Shown here one piece after another: positions 44,099 to 52,958 of a stretch of DNA of 64,000 bases. The translations under genes and the position numbers were made by a program. Under the pieces are notes generated by a model. It saw nothing but the letters and a program-made list of their open reading frames with translations, was not told the origin of the DNA and did no database searches. The first letter of the stretch is position 1. Every line of letters starts with the position of its first letter. This stretch comes from an uncultured Lachnospiraceae bacterium (GTDB taxonomy: Bacteria > Bacillota > Clostridia > Lachnospirales > Lachnospiraceae), in NCBI GenBank assembly GCA_934351255.1, contig CAKRJH010000007.1:62001-126000 (forward strand), read 5' to 3'.

Positions 44099-44182
44099 TT
44101 ACTTTAAGTACATGCCGTTGATGCCGACTGCCTGGTAAACCATGACTGCCTCTGCAAAGAAGTTTCTGATATTCTTGAACAT
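44099..44182 (-). CDS. 27-residue peptide ORF divergent from an AraC regulator
   Basis: An ATG at 44182 on the - strand follows an excellent AAAGGAGG site (eight-base spacing) and opens a 27-codon frame ending TAA. The peptide begins MFKNIRNFFAEAVMVY and ends GINGMYLK. It is amphipathic, with a cationic start, no Cys and no leader-type cleavage signal. It faces away from the AraC gene and ends near a bidirectional terminator. It could be a small regulatory, membrane-associated or signalling peptide; I recognise no family. A longer frame on the same strand overlaps it but lacks a comparable site. Confidence 0.6.
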   Translation of the reverse strand: MFKNIRNFFAEAVMVYQAVGINGMYLK

Positions 44183-44227
44183 ATTGGCGTCCTCCTTTCC
44201 GGTTGTGCTTCTGTTTTCTGTTTACGA

Positions 44228-44256
44228 TTGCATCATAACCCAAAGCCATGTATAAT
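44228..44256 (+). promoter_or_regulatory. Promoter of the AraC-family gene
   Basis: TTGCAT (44228-44233), 17-base spacer, TATAAT (44251-44256). The region is shared with the divergent small ORF, so one regulator may control both directions. Confidence 0.65.
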
Positions 44257-44320
44257 ACTTGCCAAAGAGTGGAGAAAAGTAGCCAAATCTTGCGCATGAC
44301 AAAAAGAAAGGATCGAAAAA

Positions 44321-45112
44321 ATGATACCTGCGTTTGAAAATAAGGAAAAACTTGTGGACATATTCGTGAGAAGATCCTCCCATGTGGGACCGCATCTGCA
44401 CCGTGAGATTGAGTGCGTCTACGTGACTTCGGGCACGCTGGAGATCGGCATGGGACAGAAGTTGTTTCATATGGAACAGGGCGACTTCGCCATGATCGTG
44501 CCGGAAATGATCCATTCGTACCAGTGTTTTAGTGAGGGAAAGAACCGGTCGGTCTACCTGCTGATCGCTCCGGAACTGTGCGGGACATTCATCTCGACGC
44601 TTGACAGCAGCTGTCCGGTCGACCCGGTGATTCCGCGGGAAAAAGTACACCCCGATATCCCGTATGCCCTGAAACGGCTCCAACAGACCGATCAGGGGGC
44701 ACTCCAGCTTGCATTTGTCACGATCATCCTGGCGCAGTGTCTTCCATTATATGAGATGGTGGAAAAGAGCGCCCTGACCGGCCAGGATATGGTCTATCGG
44801 ATGGTTTCCTATATTTCCGCACATTACCGTGAGCCGGTCACATTGACGGGGATGGCGCACGATCTTGGGTACAGCCCATACACCATGTCACGCATGATCA
44901 CATCCACGTTCCACCGCAATTTTAACCAGTATGTCAATGGAGTGAGGCTAAAGGCTGCGGAGACGATGCTGCGCTACACGGATCATTCTATTACAGACAT
45001 TGCTTTGGATGCAGGATTCGAGAGTCAGAGAACCTTTAACCGTGTCTTCCGGGAACAGTATCGTCTGACTCCGAGGCAGTACCGCCAGCAGTTCGCTGCA
45101 GAGAATCTTTAA
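44321..45112 (+). CDS. AraC-family transcriptional regulator
   Basis: A 263-residue regulator. The N-terminal cupin-like domain (about 15-120) contains VGPHLHREIECVYVTSG and GDFAMIVPEMIHSYQ with conserved histidines; the C-terminal two helix-turn-helix units (about 170-262) show PVTLTGMAHDLGYSPYTMSR and SITDIALDAGFESQRTFNRVF...TPRQYR. AraC proteins with a cupin domain usually bind a sugar or small organic ligand. AAAGGA precedes the ATG. The divergent neighbour encodes a 27-residue peptide. Confidence 0.92.
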   Translation: MIPAFENKEKLVDIFVRRSSHVGPHLHREIECVYVTSGTLEIGMGQKLFHMEQGDFAMIVPEMIHSYQCFSEGKNRSVYLLIAPELCGTFISTLDSSCPVDPVIPREKVHPDIPYALKRLQQTDQGALQLAFVTIILAQCLPLYEMVEKSALTGQDMVYRMVSYISAHYREPVTLTGMAHDLGYSPYTMSRMITSTFHRNFNQYVNGVRLKAAETMLRYTDHSITDIALDAGFESQRTFNRVFREQYRLTPRQYRQQFAAENL

Positions 45113-45260
45113 GAAACTGTAATACCTGTAAAAAAATCTTAATCATCCGTGGGAAATGTTAACTTCTTTAAAATGTCTTTATATTAAAAGTTCTCTCTTT
45201 ACAGATGGCCGCAACGGATGCAATATAGAAAAGGATTTTTAAGAAAAAGGAAGAAAAGCA

Positions 45261-46124
45261 ATGAAATCACAAATTAAAATCGTATTGGTCATCCTGGTCC
45301 TGATGATCCTTGGAGGAACGGTCTGGGGAATCAATGAGGGGATGACGTACCGGACCAAAGACCATGATGTAAAAGAGGGACGTTCCCGACTCGAAGAGAT
45401 GGGAGAGACATCGGTGGAAGATGCAAAAAAGAAGGTTGACGCTGCCTGGGCGACTCCGACGCCGGCCGCACAGCCACAGGTGTCATCTGCGGCTGTGCCG
45501 GGGCTGTACCGGGAAGGGACGACCTATTCCCCGGAGGGCGTCCTGCCGGATGAACAGTGTACCATGTGGAGAACGCATCCCCTGAAGACGGGAAAGCTCA
45601 AGAAGCTGCTGGAGGACAGTGTGATCCTTGGGGACTCCATGGTCGAGGCCATTGATGATTTCAGCATTCTGTATCCGGATGAGATCGTCTTTTTGCGTGG
45701 CGTATGTGTCAATAATACAAAGGATCTGGTCAAAAAGACGATCCGTCTGAAACCCGAGAGGGTATTTACGATATTCGGGATCAATGATATGACCTACTAT
45801 CAGAAAGATGCAAAGCAGTTCGCAAAGGATTATCATAAGATGCTTGAGAATCTGCAGAAGCATCTGCCGGGTGTGCAGCTCTATGTCTGTGCGATCACGC
45901 CGATCCGGAAGCATGCGGTCAATAAGGAACCGGCGCTGGCACGTGTGGACCGGTATAACCGGGAACTGATCGCAATGTGCAGAAAGTATCAGATCCCGTT
46001 TGTCAATTCCACACCGATACTGACCGGCAAAGAGGACTATTATGAACCGGACGGCATCCATCCGGGATATCAGTATTACCCGAAATGGCTGACAATGCTT
46101 GTGCAGAAAGCCGGGCTGCTGTGA
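45261..46124 (+). CDS. SGNH/GDSL-type hydrolase or acyltransferase
   Basis: A 287-residue protein with an N-terminal helix (about 7-24) that anchors an extracellular domain after a Pro/Ala-rich linker (residues 60-75). Block I is VILGDSMVEAI with Ser126, block III IFGINDM, and the catalytic pair is Asp264/His267 in DGIHPGYQYY. It starts the surface O-acylation cassette and could transfer or remove acyl groups on wall polymers. A promoter upstream is only weakly visible (TTTACA near 45199). Confidence 0.88.
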   Translation: MKSQIKIVLVILVLMILGGTVWGINEGMTYRTKDHDVKEGRSRLEEMGETSVEDAKKKVDAAWATPTPAAQPQVSSAAVPGLYREGTTYSPEGVLPDEQCTMWRTHPLKTGKLKKLLEDSVILGDSMVEAIDDFSILYPDEIVFLRGVCVNNTKDLVKKTIRLKPERVFTIFGINDMTYYQKDAKQFAKDYHKMLENLQKHLPGVQLYVCAITPIRKHAVNKEPALARVDRYNRELIAMCRKYQIPFVNSTPILTGKEDYYEPDGIHPGYQYYPKWLTMLVQKAGLL

Positions 46125-46173
46125 ACTATGGAATATGAGAGCGGTAATGCTCCCACATGAGGAGTTTGATGTG

Positions 46174-46653
46174 ATGATGAGAATAGGAAAATATATCATG
46201 CTGCTTTGCATGCTGGCTTTTCTGGTGCATGTGGCCGGTCCCGGGCAGTATGCAGATGTGTCGATAAAAAAGTTTGAGAGCCGGATTGTTCCGGATACTT
46301 CCGATGGAGAGATCTCACGCTCGGATAGCAATGGACTGCGCAAATACTACGGCATCCAGTCTGAGGATGTGGATGGATTTGTTTTATATGTGCCGGGCGA
46401 GCATATGTCTGTACAGGAGATGCTGATCGTAAAGACGGCGTCGCAGGATGAGATGGAGCAGTGTGAGGAGGCCGTACAGCGGCGTCTGGCTGTACAGAAA
46501 AAGAGTTTTTCCGGCTATGGGACAGAACAGATGGGGCTGCTGGAGCAGGCCGTGATCGAACAGAAGGGACAATATCTGTTCTTCGGCGTGGGAAAGGATG
46601 CCCGGATATGGCAGAAGCACTTTGAACAAATGATTGAGAAAAAACACAGGTAG
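46174..46653 (+). CDS. DUF4358 membrane-anchored protein
   Basis: A 159-residue protein with one N-terminal helix (about 5-23) and an extracellular domain: GLRKYYGIQSEDVDGFVLYVPGE, EMLIVKTASQDEMEQCEEAV. This fits DUF4358, a family often found beside MBOAT and SGNH genes and of unknown function. ATG 46174 is preferred because GAGGAG lies nine bases upstream; GTG 46171 and ATG 46177 are alternatives. Confidence 0.8.
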   Translation: MMRIGKYIMLLCMLAFLVHVAGPGQYADVSIKKFESRIVPDTSDGEISRSDSNGLRKYYGIQSEDVDGFVLYVPGEHMSVQEMLIVKTASQDEMEQCEEAVQRRLAVQKKSFSGYGTEQMGLLEQAVIEQKGQYLFFGVGKDARIWQKHFEQMIEKKHR

Positions 46654-46662
46654 GATGCGGTC

Positions 46663-48036
46663 ATGATATTTAGCAGTTTGAATTTTTTATTTCTTTTTTT
46701 GCCGGTGGTGCTGACGGCATATTATCTGGCACCTGGCAGACTGAAAAACGCCGTGCTGTTGTTGGCCAGTCTGTTTTTTTACGGTTGGGGAGAGCCGGTT
46801 TACATTTTGTTGATGCTGTTGAGCGTGGGATTTAATTACTTTGTCGGTCTGGATATTGCAGGAAGCCGGAGAGGAACACGGCTCAGGACATATTATCTGG
46901 TGCTGGCGGTGTGTGTGAATCTGTTTTTGCTGTTCTTTTTTAAGTATCTGGGGTTTGCACTGTCCATCCTGCATCTGAAGGGAGTGCAGATCGCACTGCC
47001 GATCGGAATTTCTTTCTACACCTTTCAGGCATTGTCCTATGTGATCGATGTCTACCGGGGGCGCGTCAGCGCACAGAAGAATCCGCTGGATTTTGCGCTG
47101 TACATTACGATGTTTCCACAGTTGATCGCGGGACCGATCGTGCAGTATATCGACATGGAAAAACAGCTTCGCACCAGGACCATGTCCTGGAGCCGGTTCG
47201 GGATCGGTGCGGAGTATTTCACCAAGGGACTGGCAAAAAAGGTTCTTCTGGCCAATCAGGTCGGGGAACTTGCCACGGCCATCCAGTCGATTGACAGTGC
47301 GGACAGGGGCATGTGTACGGCGTGGATCGGTGCGATTGCCTACACCCTGCAGATCTATTTTGATTTCAGCGGATATTCTGATATGGCGATCGGTCTTGGA
47401 CACATGTTTGGCTTTGAGTTTCCAAAGAATTTTGACTATCCGTATCTGTCCGGATCGGTGACGGAATTCTGGCGGAGGTGGCATATCACGCTGGGAACCT
47501 GGTTCCGGGAATACGTTTATATCCCGCTGGGAGGCAACCGGGTCAGTGCCCTAAGACATGTGTTCAATATTATGATCGTCTGGATGCTCACCGGACTCTG
47601 GCATGGCGCCAGTTACAATTTCCTGTGCTGGGGACTCTATTATGGAATCCTTCTGCTTCTGGAAAAAAGAGTATATGGCAGATACCTGGAAACATGTCCG
47701 CGCATGCTGCGCAATCTGTACACGATGTTTCTGGTGGTGCTTGGATGGGTACTGTTTATGAGCCCGAATCTGACATCGGCACTGCAGTATATGGGGAACC
47801 TGTTTGGCAGCAGCGGTGTGGTTGTGGATGCACAGAGCCTGTATTATCTGCGCAGTTACGGTCTGATCCTGGCGGCGGCGATCGTGTGCTGTACCGACCG
47901 GGTATACCGGCTGTTCCAGCGTCAGATCCGGACGGCTCCGGCGGTGGCAGTCATGATCAATGCTGTGCTGTGGGTGGTTATCACTGCCTGCCTGGTGTCA
48001 GACACCTATAATCCATTTTTATATTTCAGATTTTAG
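46663..48036 (+). CDS. MBOAT-family O-acyltransferase (AlgI/PatA-like)
   Basis: A 457-residue polytopic membrane protein. The MBOAT core includes PIGISFYTFQALSYVIDVYRG, FPQLIAGPIVQY, DFSGYSDMAIGLG, PYLSGSVTEFWRRWHI and catalytic His314 in TGLWHGASYNFL. Members move acetyl or other acyl groups across the membrane for transfer to surface polysaccharides or teichoic acids. It sits between the DUF4358 and DHHW genes, completing the cassette. The acceptor polymer is not known. Confidence 0.95.
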   Translation: MIFSSLNFLFLFLPVVLTAYYLAPGRLKNAVLLLASLFFYGWGEPVYILLMLLSVGFNYFVGLDIAGSRRGTRLRTYYLVLAVCVNLFLLFFFKYLGFALSILHLKGVQIALPIGISFYTFQALSYVIDVYRGRVSAQKNPLDFALYITMFPQLIAGPIVQYIDMEKQLRTRTMSWSRFGIGAEYFTKGLAKKVLLANQVGELATAIQSIDSADRGMCTAWIGAIAYTLQIYFDFSGYSDMAIGLGHMFGFEFPKNFDYPYLSGSVTEFWRRWHITLGTWFREYVYIPLGGNRVSALRHVFNIMIVWMLTGLWHGASYNFLCWGLYYGILLLLEKRVYGRYLETCPRMLRNLYTMFLVVLGWVLFMSPNLTSALQYMGNLFGSSGVVVDAQSLYYLRSYGLILAAAIVCCTDRVYRLFQRQIRTAPAVAVMINAVLWVVITACLVSDTYNPFLYFRF

Positions 48037-48053
48037 AGACAGGGATGAGAACA

Positions 48054-49202
48054 ATGAATCGAAAAAACCTAAAAAAACACAGATTTTCCGGCGCGATGGC
48101 CGGGATGATGACCGGAATCCTGGCAGTCGCTTTTGCCGGATTTCTGGTGGCACCAAAGCATGGACTCTCTACGACAGAGAACCGTATCCTGACGCAGAGA
48201 CCCAACCTTGACAAAGAGGATATCCTGTCCGGTGCATTTGAAAAAAAATGGGATCAGTTTGTGGATGATCAGTTTCCTCTGCGCGATCTCTTTGTACGGA
48301 TCCGTTCCGATCTGTCTGTCGCTGTGGGAAAGCGGGAATCCCAGGGTATCTATCTGGGAAGACATCAGGAATTGATGGAGCAGTTTTCACCGTATGATAC
48401 CGGAAGCCATCAGAAAAAAATGAACGGACTCCGCAAGTTTTGTCAAAAGAATCCGGATCTGAAACAATACATGCTGATCGCACCCACCGCAGTGCAGACC
48501 CTCAGGGACGATCTGCCATCCGGAGTATCGGTGACAGATCAGAAGGAGTATATTGACCGGTTGTACCGGGATGTGACAGATATGGGGGTGACGCCGGTCG
48601 ATGTCAGCGGGGAACTTACCAAACTGGGTCAGAAGGCATATTATCACACCGATCATCACTGGACGACCGCGGGAGCATATGCCGCAGCGGAAAAGACCCT
48701 GCGCATGATGAACCTCGATCCGGGTCAGGTGGAGTATACCGCGCAGAATGTCTGCGATGATTTCAGGGGACAATTATCATACAAGAGTGGAATGTGCGCA
48801 AATGCAAAAGAGAACATTCAGATCTATTTCCCGAAGAACGGAGTTGACAGCGTAGTCAATTATGTACAGGAGCAGAGGAAGTCTGCCAGCCTGTACGAAC
48901 CGAAGCTGTTGTCTTCCAAAAGTGCCTACGGGGTGTTCCTGGGAGGAAACCACAGTCTGGTCAAGATTGCCAATGCCGTGGACAGCGACAGGGTGCTTCT
49001 GATGTTTAAGGACTCCTATGCGAACTGCTTTATTCCGTTTCTGACACCGTATTTCAAGGAAATCGTGGTGGTGGATCCGCGGTATTATTATGAAGATGTT
49101 CAGGAACTGATCGAGGCGGAAGAAGTGACGGATGTTTTGTATCTGTACAATGCCAATACGTTTTTTACAGACAATTCCCTGACGTATGTTCTGTCAGAAT
49201 AA
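48054..49202 (+). CDS. DHHW-family protein (AlgX/AlgJ-like)
   Basis: A 382-residue protein with an N-terminal helix (about 14-34), an extracellular domain and the signature DHHW at residues 200-203 in YYHTDHHWTTAGAYAA, then FKDSYANCFIPFL with a candidate catalytic Ser. AlgX/AlgJ-type members pair with MBOAT proteins to O-acetylate surface polymers. ATG 48054 is preferred; at 48045 the AGGG motif would abut the start codon. Confidence 0.88.
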   Translation: MNRKNLKKHRFSGAMAGMMTGILAVAFAGFLVAPKHGLSTTENRILTQRPNLDKEDILSGAFEKKWDQFVDDQFPLRDLFVRIRSDLSVAVGKRESQGIYLGRHQELMEQFSPYDTGSHQKKMNGLRKFCQKNPDLKQYMLIAPTAVQTLRDDLPSGVSVTDQKEYIDRLYRDVTDMGVTPVDVSGELTKLGQKAYYHTDHHWTTAGAYAAAEKTLRMMNLDPGQVEYTAQNVCDDFRGQLSYKSGMCANAKENIQIYFPKNGVDSVVNYVQEQRKSASLYEPKLLSSKSAYGVFLGGNHSLVKIANAVDSDRVLLMFKDSYANCFIPFLTPYFKEIVVVDPRYYYEDVQELIEAEEVTDVLYLYNANTFFTDNSLTYVLSE

Positions 49203-49331
49203 CAGGAAACCGGGACGGTGTTGGAGGAGAAAAGGTGTGTACGACGGGTGTCAATTCGAGCTGGGCGGTTTACAGATGAGATTTCTTGGTTTAGAATAAA
49301 CTAAGATTATTGTGACAAAAGGAGGCAGACC

Positions 49332-49739
49332 ATGGTAAGTGAAGAGAAGATCTGTAAGATGACCAAGCTGGCTGTCTTCGAGGAAAAGAATCTGGAGCAG
49401 GTGCAAAACGGAGGCAGTTATTTCCGCTGGGACTATGTGCGCAGCCATGTGCTCAAGGTGATTGCCAGCTATACGGCAGGATATCTGATTTTATTGATCC
49501 TGTTTGGGCTATACTATATAGACAGCTGGTCCTCTGCGGTGAGGGTGGAGGATATTTCCGCCTTTATCATGGCAGTGCTTGCCATCTATATTCTGGTCAT
49601 GATCGGATGTATCTTCTTTGGTATCGTGATCTACAGCCAGAGATATCAGAGGATTGACCGGGTCCAGAAAGAATATGTCCTGATGCTGGAAGAGCTGCAG
49701 CAGTTTGGACAGGAGAGTAAGGAGGGGACAGGCGCATGA
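49332..49739 (+). CDS. Two-helix membrane protein of unknown function, coupled to cdaA operon
   Basis: A 135-residue protein: a hydrophilic N-terminus of about 50 residues (KICKMTKLAVFEEKNLEQ), helices near 53-75 and 85-110, and a charged tail with coiled-coil character (RIDRVQKEYVLMLEELQQF). I recognise no family. AAAGGAGG precedes the ATG. Its end overlaps the following gene by four bases (ATGA). The 129 bases upstream hold no clear terminator, so read-through from the acylation cassette is possible. Confidence 0.7.
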   Translation: MVSEEKICKMTKLAVFEEKNLEQVQNGGSYFRWDYVRSHVLKVIASYTAGYLILLILFGLYYIDSWSSAVRVEDISAFIMAVLAIYILVMIGCIFFGIVIYSQRYQRIDRVQKEYVLMLEELQQFGQESKEGTGA

Positions 49740-50725
49740 AAGTGATCTTGATGCTCAGGGATCGTCTGCTGGATTTCTATGACAGACACACCAAGATAGT
49801 CCAGCCTCTGCTGAGACTGCTCCTCTGTCTGATGATCTTTGGCACGATCAATCAGAGCCTGGGATATAATCCGCAGGCAAAGCCATGGTATGTGACGCTG
49901 ATCCTGGCAGCGCTTGCCGTATTTCTTCCTATGGAGATCTGGGCATTTATGGCAGCCGGACTGGTGGCAGTCCAGATCTACCACGTATCGGTCGTTCTGT
50001 CAGTTACCTTTCTGTTGGTCTGTGCGTTTTTGTATTTTGTCTATTTGCAGTTTTCGCCGAAATACGGGATGCTGATCCTGATCACTCCGCTATTGTTTGC
50101 ATGGAGGATCCCGTATGTGCTGCCTTTATTTCTGGGGCTGACAGGGTATCCGGTGGCAGCAGTGCCGCTTTGCTGCGGCATCTTTGTCTATCAGTTCCTT
50201 GAGGGGACGGTGGATGTCCTCGCCACGGCATCCGGGGATCATCTGACTCTGTATCATCAGGTGATCGACCAGTTTTTTGAAGACAGACAGTTTTTCTGGA
50301 CACTGGCGATCTTTGTGGCGGTGCTGATCGTTGTGTTTATCATCCGCACACAGAACTTCTCCTATGCGCGGGAGATTTCCTATGTGGCAGGTGCCGTGCT
50401 TATGGTGCTTCTGTTCCTGATCGCCAATTACACAGCGGATCTTGGGATGGAGACGATGCCGCTGATCGTGCAGATCACACTTAGCACCCTGATCGTATGG
50501 GTGATCCAGTTGTTCCGGCTGAGTCTGAATTATGCGGGCGCCGAGCAGCTGCAGTTCCAGGATGATGAGTATTATTATTTTGTAAAAGCCGTGCCGAAGA
50601 TGAGTGTGTCGGCAGCCGACAAACAGATCAAGCGTTTTAATGCACATCTGTTTGGAGAGAACCGGTTCCGTTCCAGAGCGGAGAATAAGCAACAGCAGAC
50701 CCAGCACAGACAGGAGGAATCATGA
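49736..50725 (+). CDS. Polytopic membrane protein of unknown function upstream of cdaA
   Basis: A 329-residue protein with eight or nine hydrophobic helices in residues 22-275 (KPWYVTLILAALAVFLPMEI; ISYVAGAVLMVLLFLIANYTA) and a hydrophilic C-terminal tail of about 55 residues ending in Gln/Arg-rich sequence. No transporter signature is visible to me. It overlaps both neighbours by four bases, so translation is tied to the preceding two-helix protein and to the c-di-AMP synthase. A role in c-di-AMP signalling or envelope assembly is inferred from this coupling only. Confidence 0.75.
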   Translation: MKVILMLRDRLLDFYDRHTKIVQPLLRLLLCLMIFGTINQSLGYNPQAKPWYVTLILAALAVFLPMEIWAFMAAGLVAVQIYHVSVVLSVTFLLVCAFLYFVYLQFSPKYGMLILITPLLFAWRIPYVLPLFLGLTGYPVAAVPLCCGIFVYQFLEGTVDVLATASGDHLTLYHQVIDQFFEDRQFFWTLAIFVAVLIVVFIIRTQNFSYAREISYVAGAVLMVLLFLIANYTADLGMETMPLIVQITLSTLIVWVIQLFRLSLNYAGAEQLQFQDDEYYYFVKAVPKMSVSAADKQIKRFNAHLFGENRFRSRAENKQQQTQHRQEES

Positions 50726-51600
50726 CAGCATTGCGCAGCATGTTTATGAAATATATCTACAATCTGTATCCACCTGATATCTCTGTGATTGACGTGCTGG
50801 AGATCCTGATCCTGGCATTTACCATATATCACATCAGTTTATGGTTGAAGAGGACCAGGGCGTGGACACTGATGAAGGGAATCGTTGTGTTATTTGCGTT
50901 CTACATCATTGCCTATGCGCTGGGGATGAGTGTGATCACGTGGATCTTTGAGAAGACACTGGCGCTGGGAATCACGGCATTGATCATCGTGTTCCAGCCC
51001 GAACTTCGCACCGCACTGGAACAGCTTGGACGACGTACCGCGGTGGCCAATATCTTTTCACTGGAAGACCAGAAAGAAAAGCAGGGACGGCTGTCTGACC
51101 GCTCGATCAATGAGCTGGTCAAGGCATCTGTGGAGATGGGAAAGGCCAGAACAGGGGCATTGATCGTCCTCGAAAAGGAGATTTCCCTGTCCGAATATGA
51201 GAGAACCGGAATCAATCTGGATTCCGTGATCAGCAGTCAGCTTCTGATCAATATCTTTGAGCACAATACACCGCTTCACGATGGTGCGATCATTGTCCGC
51301 GGAGACCGTATTGTATCGGCGACATGTTATCTGCCGTTGTCAGACAATATGCGTCTGTCCAAAGACCTGGGTACCAGACACCGCGCCGGTGTGGGGATCA
51401 GTGAAGTCAGCGACAGTCTGACGATCATTGTGTCGGAGGAGACGGGATCGATCTCTGTGGCGGTCGGAGGCAAGCTGCATCGGAATCTGGATGTAGATAT
51501 CCTTCGATGGCACCTGACACAGTTCCAGGGCAAAGCATCGGAGAACCGCAGCCAGAAGAGCCTGTGGAAGAACATCCGCAGGAATAAGGCACAGGGATAG
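50722..51600 (+). CDS. cdaA: Diadenylate cyclase
   Basis: A 292-residue c-di-AMP synthase with three N-terminal helices (about 20-100) and a DAC domain. Catalytic motifs are Asp187-Gly-Ala in HDGAIIV and Arg219-His-Arg221 in GTRHRAGVGISE. c-di-AMP governs potassium and osmolyte transport and wall homeostasis. The start overlaps the upstream stop by four bases. The next gene encodes CdaR, its usual partner; glmM, often third in this operon, is absent here. Confidence 0.96.
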   Translation: MTALRSMFMKYIYNLYPPDISVIDVLEILILAFTIYHISLWLKRTRAWTLMKGIVVLFAFYIIAYALGMSVITWIFEKTLALGITALIIVFQPELRTALEQLGRRTAVANIFSLEDQKEKQGRLSDRSINELVKASVEMGKARTGALIVLEKEISLSEYERTGINLDSVISSQLLINIFEHNTPLHDGAIIVRGDRIVSATCYLPLSDNMRLSKDLGTRHRAGVGISEVSDSLTIIVSEETGSISVAVGGKLHRNLDVDILRWHLTQFQGKASENRSQKSLWKNIRRNKAQG

Positions 51601-51614
51601 AAGGGAGGACGAAG

Positions 51615-52934
51615 ATGAAGACAGAGAAAAAAAGCCGGTTTTCACGGCAGATCCTTCTGAATAATATCGGCCTGAAACTGCTGGCACTGGTGGTGGCCAT
51701 GGTCGTCTGGACACTGATCATCAACATTGAGGATCCGACGCGGAGCAAGACGCTGGTCGTTCCGGTGCAGACGATCAATGAGGACTCGCTGATTTCCGTC
51801 AATAAAGTCTACGAGGTGATCGAAGGAGACACCGCTTCGGTGGTGGTCACCGGCAAAAAGAGCGTGATCGACCGGCTCGACGAGCATGATATCAGGGCTG
51901 TGGCAGATCTGTCGCAGCTCTCGACGGTCAATGCTGTCAATGTGGTGGCAAGCCTGAAAAAATCCATCTCCTCCGAGGTAAAGGTAGAATGTAACCAGGT
52001 ATTGAAGGTCTCCCTGGAGGAGATGGCCAAGAAGCAGATCCGGGTAGATGTGGAGACGGAAGGGGTGCCGGCGGATGGATATAGTGTCGGAGAGACCGTT
52101 TCCAAGCCCAATATGATCGAACTGACAGGTGGAGAATCCGCCATCGGAGAGATTGAGAGTGTGAAGGTGACCGTCAATGTGGATGGAGCCAGTGAAGATC
52201 TGGTCAGGAGTGTGGTGCCAAAGGCATATGATGCCAAGGGCGAGGAAGTGAAATCCAACACCCTTAGCTTCAGTGTCAAAAAGGTGCGCGTCAGAGTCAG
52301 ATTCCTTCAGACCAAGAGCCTGAAGGTCAAGGTCAAGGTGACCGGACAGCCTGCCGACGGCTACGAATATGTAGGCGTAGAATGCTCGCCGGAGGAGATC
52401 GTTGTGGCGGGAGACACCGCATCGCTGGCGGCCATGGATGAACTGGAGATTCCGGTCAGCATAGAGGGAATGCGGTCCGATACCGGTTCCGTCGAGCAGA
52501 ATATCTCGGCACAGGATTACCTGATGGATACCGGACTGACGGTGCTTGAGGGGTATACCCAGATTTCATTGAAGATCTCCATAGACAAACTGGAGACCAA
52601 ACGTTTTACGGTGGATGCCGGAGACATTCAATTCCTGAATGTTCCGGATGGATATAAAGCAAGGGTCTCCGGAAAAATGAACACCGTCAAACTGACGGTG
52701 CGCGGTGGCAAAGAGGCACTGGCTGCACTGGATGACAGCGATATTACCGCATATGTTAACTGTAAGGATCTGGAGGAAGGAAAACACGTTCTGCAGGTTC
52801 ATATCAATGAACGCAACGGATTCACACTGGCCTCCACCAATATGATAACAGTACGGCTGACTCCGGTATCTGCGGAGAACAACACACCGACGCCGGAGCC
52901 GACAGCCACGGATGATCCCACGAAAGAACCATAG
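51615..52934 (+). CDS. cdaR: CdaR, YbbR-domain regulator of CdaA
   Basis: A 439-residue protein with one N-terminal helix (about 15-38, NNIGLKLLALVVAMVVWTLI) and extracellular YbbR repeats of about 80 residues; repeated KVTGQPADGYEY-like and VKVTVNVDGAS-like segments are visible. The C-terminal tail is Thr/Pro-rich (about 415-439). CdaR regulates CdaA from outside the membrane. A good GGGAGG lies before the ATG. Confidence 0.92.
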   Translation: MKTEKKSRFSRQILLNNIGLKLLALVVAMVVWTLIINIEDPTRSKTLVVPVQTINEDSLISVNKVYEVIEGDTASVVVTGKKSVIDRLDEHDIRAVADLSQLSTVNAVNVVASLKKSISSEVKVECNQVLKVSLEEMAKKQIRVDVETEGVPADGYSVGETVSKPNMIELTGGESAIGEIESVKVTVNVDGASEDLVRSVVPKAYDAKGEEVKSNTLSFSVKKVRVRVRFLQTKSLKVKVKVTGQPADGYEYVGVECSPEEIVVAGDTASLAAMDELEIPVSIEGMRSDTGSVEQNISAQDYLMDTGLTVLEGYTQISLKISIDKLETKRFTVDAGDIQFLNVPDGYKARVSGKMNTVKLTVRGGKEALAALDDSDITAYVNCKDLEEGKHVLQVHINERNGFTLASTNMITVRLTPVSAENNTPTPEPTATDDPTKEP

Positions 52935-52958
52935 AGAAGAAAGGCATGGTAAAGAGAC

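Noticed and set aside
44091..44297. 68-codon minus-strand frame covering the 27-codon gene
   Set aside because: It would start within the promoter region without a site, and its end is an out-of-frame reading of the well-initiated shorter gene.
45483..46343. 286-codon minus-strand frame opposite the SGNH and DUF4358 genes
   Set aside because: Antisense shadow of two recognisable genes; no initiation site and no family resemblance.
49234..49278. 14-codon GTG frame after a GGAGGAG motif between the DHHW gene and the two-helix protein gene
   Set aside because: Too short to judge and uses a GTG start; the Shine-Dalgarno-like match may be chance.
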